The translations under genes were made by a program, and so were the position numbers. A stretch of 5,797 bases of DNA from an uncultured Catenibacterium sp. Its GTDB lineage: Bacteria > Bacillota_I > Bacilli_A > Erysipelotrichales > Coprobacillaceae. Shown piece after piece: positions 5,367 through 5,797 of this stretch; the stretch's first letter is position 1, and the number at the start of each line of letters is the position of its first letter. Where the stretch lies: the NCBI RefSeq assembly GCF_900764565.1, contig NZ_CAAFOM010000152.1, forward strand, positions 1 through 5,797, in the 5' to 3' direction. A model generated the notes under the pieces. That model ran no database searches. It was not told where the DNA came from and saw only the letters and a program-made list of their open reading frames with translations.

Positions 5367-5663
5367 ATGAAGAAGATCTTATTAGTATGTAATGCTGGTA
5401 TGTCAACAAGTATGCTTGTACTCAAGATGGAAAAAGCAGCACAGGATAAGGGTATTGAAATGGAAGTAAAGGCTCTCCCAGTAACAGATGCAGAAAAAGA
5501 ACTCAATGACTGGGATGTCATTATGTTGGGTCCACAGGTTCGTCATATGGAAAAGAGATTAAAAGAGTTAACGTCTACACCTATTGAAGTCATCAATATG
5601 CGTGATTATGGTATGATGAACGGTGAAAAGGTATTAGATGCTGCTTTGAAAATCCTCGGATAA
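5367..5663 (+). CDS. PTS EIIB component, lactose/cellobiose family (copy 2)
   Basis: This 98-aa paralogue of the preceding gene has 15 substitutions and no gaps. The phosphocysteine loop reads LLVCNAGMSTS, with Cys8 retained and Asn9 in place of Cys9. DVIMLGPQV (50-58) and TPIEVINMRDYG (71-82) are kept. Changes cluster at residues 26-34 (AAR/QDK, L/I, AQI/MEV), with others at 40, 44, 60, 66 and 71. The core is strongly conserved and no stop or frameshift is present, so both copies look functional. The open frame extends upstream to a TTG at 5307, but GGAAGGAG 8 nt before the ATG at 5367 and the exact match to the copy 1 start settle the choice. As with copy 1, the EIIA and EIIC partners are outside the window. 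The paralogue could serve a second EIIC, give altered kinetics, or act in a regulatory phosphorelay; nothing here decides. Confidence 0.93.
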   Translation: MKKILLVCNAGMSTSMLVLKMEKAAQDKGIEMEVKALPVTDAEKELNDWDVIMLGPQVRHMEKRLKELTSTPIEVINMRDYGMMNGEKVLDAALKILG

Positions 5664-5743
5664 TATTTGATAATTGTATTGCTCCTTAATGAAAGAAGAA
5701 GGGGCTGTAACGGGTAAATAACTCATTATAGTTTCATAAAAAG

Positions 5744-5771
5744 CAAAAGACGGACCGAGGTCCGTCTTTTG
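5744..5771. terminator. Strong, possibly bidirectional terminator
   Basis: CAAAAGACGGACC (5744-5756) and GGTCCGTCTTTTG (5759-5771) are perfect 13-base inverted arms; in RNA about 12 pairs would form around a CGAG loop. Runs of A on the left arm and T on the right allow termination in both directions. It ends EIIB copy 2 transcription after an 80-bp tail and may also serve a convergent gene beyond the right edge. The stretch between stop and hairpin shows no gene. Confidence 0.85.
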
Positions 5772-5797
5772 TGGTATATTTTATTTGCTATGATACA

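Larger units (their letters stand above)
5281..5663 (+). repeat. Second copy of the duplicated leader-plus-EIIB unit
   Basis: This is the partner of 4795-5179. Similarity is strongest in the coding region, and the leader is shared only in blocks (TTGATAAGT, ATTTCAGAAATATATA at 5324-5339, and the ribosome site). The copies are in direct orientation, and the copy 1 terminator lies between them. Confidence 0.75.

Noticed and set aside
4825..5521. Minus-strand open frames opposite both EIIB genes
   Set aside because: The two resemble each other only because the EIIB genes are duplicated; they are antisense images of the real proteins.
5681..5705. Small hairpin after EIIB copy 2 (GCTCCTT pairing with AAGGGGC)
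   Set aside because: It needs a G-U pair, has an 11-nt loop and no T-tract, so it is not supported as a terminator or regulatory RNA.

Overview
The window looks like a chromosomal segment from a low-GC Gram-positive bacterium (Firmicutes/Bacillota). Supporting signs are AT-rich DNA, strong AGGAGG-type ribosome binding sites 6-8 nt before most starts, short AT-rich gaps, Rho-independent terminators, and a gene set of RpiR regulator, Cof-type HAD phosphatase, PHP phosphatase and PTS EIIB. A gut Erysipelotrichia-type genome is my best guess, but this is inference; no rRNA or other marker gene is present. No rRNA, tRNA, CRISPR array or transposase is visible.

Left third (minus strand, 25-2198): a two-gene metal-GTPase operon with its own promoter (2169-2198) and terminator (25-53). 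The first gene is a canonical COG0523/CobW GTPase of 377 aa. It carries the CxCC metal motif and a very long His-rich stretch (34 His in 60 residues) built partly from 30-bp DNA repeats. Three bases downstream is a divergent 316-aa protein. Its N-terminal half is a CobW-like GTPase lacking CxCC, and its C-terminal about 110 residues resemble the TIGR03943/DUF1980 (YcgQ-type) domain. Together they suggest transition-metal (probably zinc) handling.

Middle (2214-4743): a minus-strand rpiR-family regulator followed 2 bp later by a Cof-type HAD phosphatase. Divergently, across an 83-bp control region, lies a PHP-domain phosphatase of histidinol-phosphatase type. The arrangement suggests a regulator with a SIS sugar-phosphate sensor controlling phosphatases on either side.

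Right (4744-5797): two tandem 98-aa PTS EIIB proteins of the lactose/cellobiose family (83 of 98 residues identical). Each has its own leader and terminator, and no EIIA or EIIC is in view. The duplication includes the upstream leader as well as the coding region. The window closes with a strong, possibly bidirectional terminator (5744-5771).

No single block is clearly a wholly new system. The points most worth following are the CobW-like/TIGR03943-like fusion beside its His-rich partner, and the duplicated stand-alone EIIB genes whose copies differ beside the phosphorylatable cysteine (Cys-Cys versus Cys-Asn).
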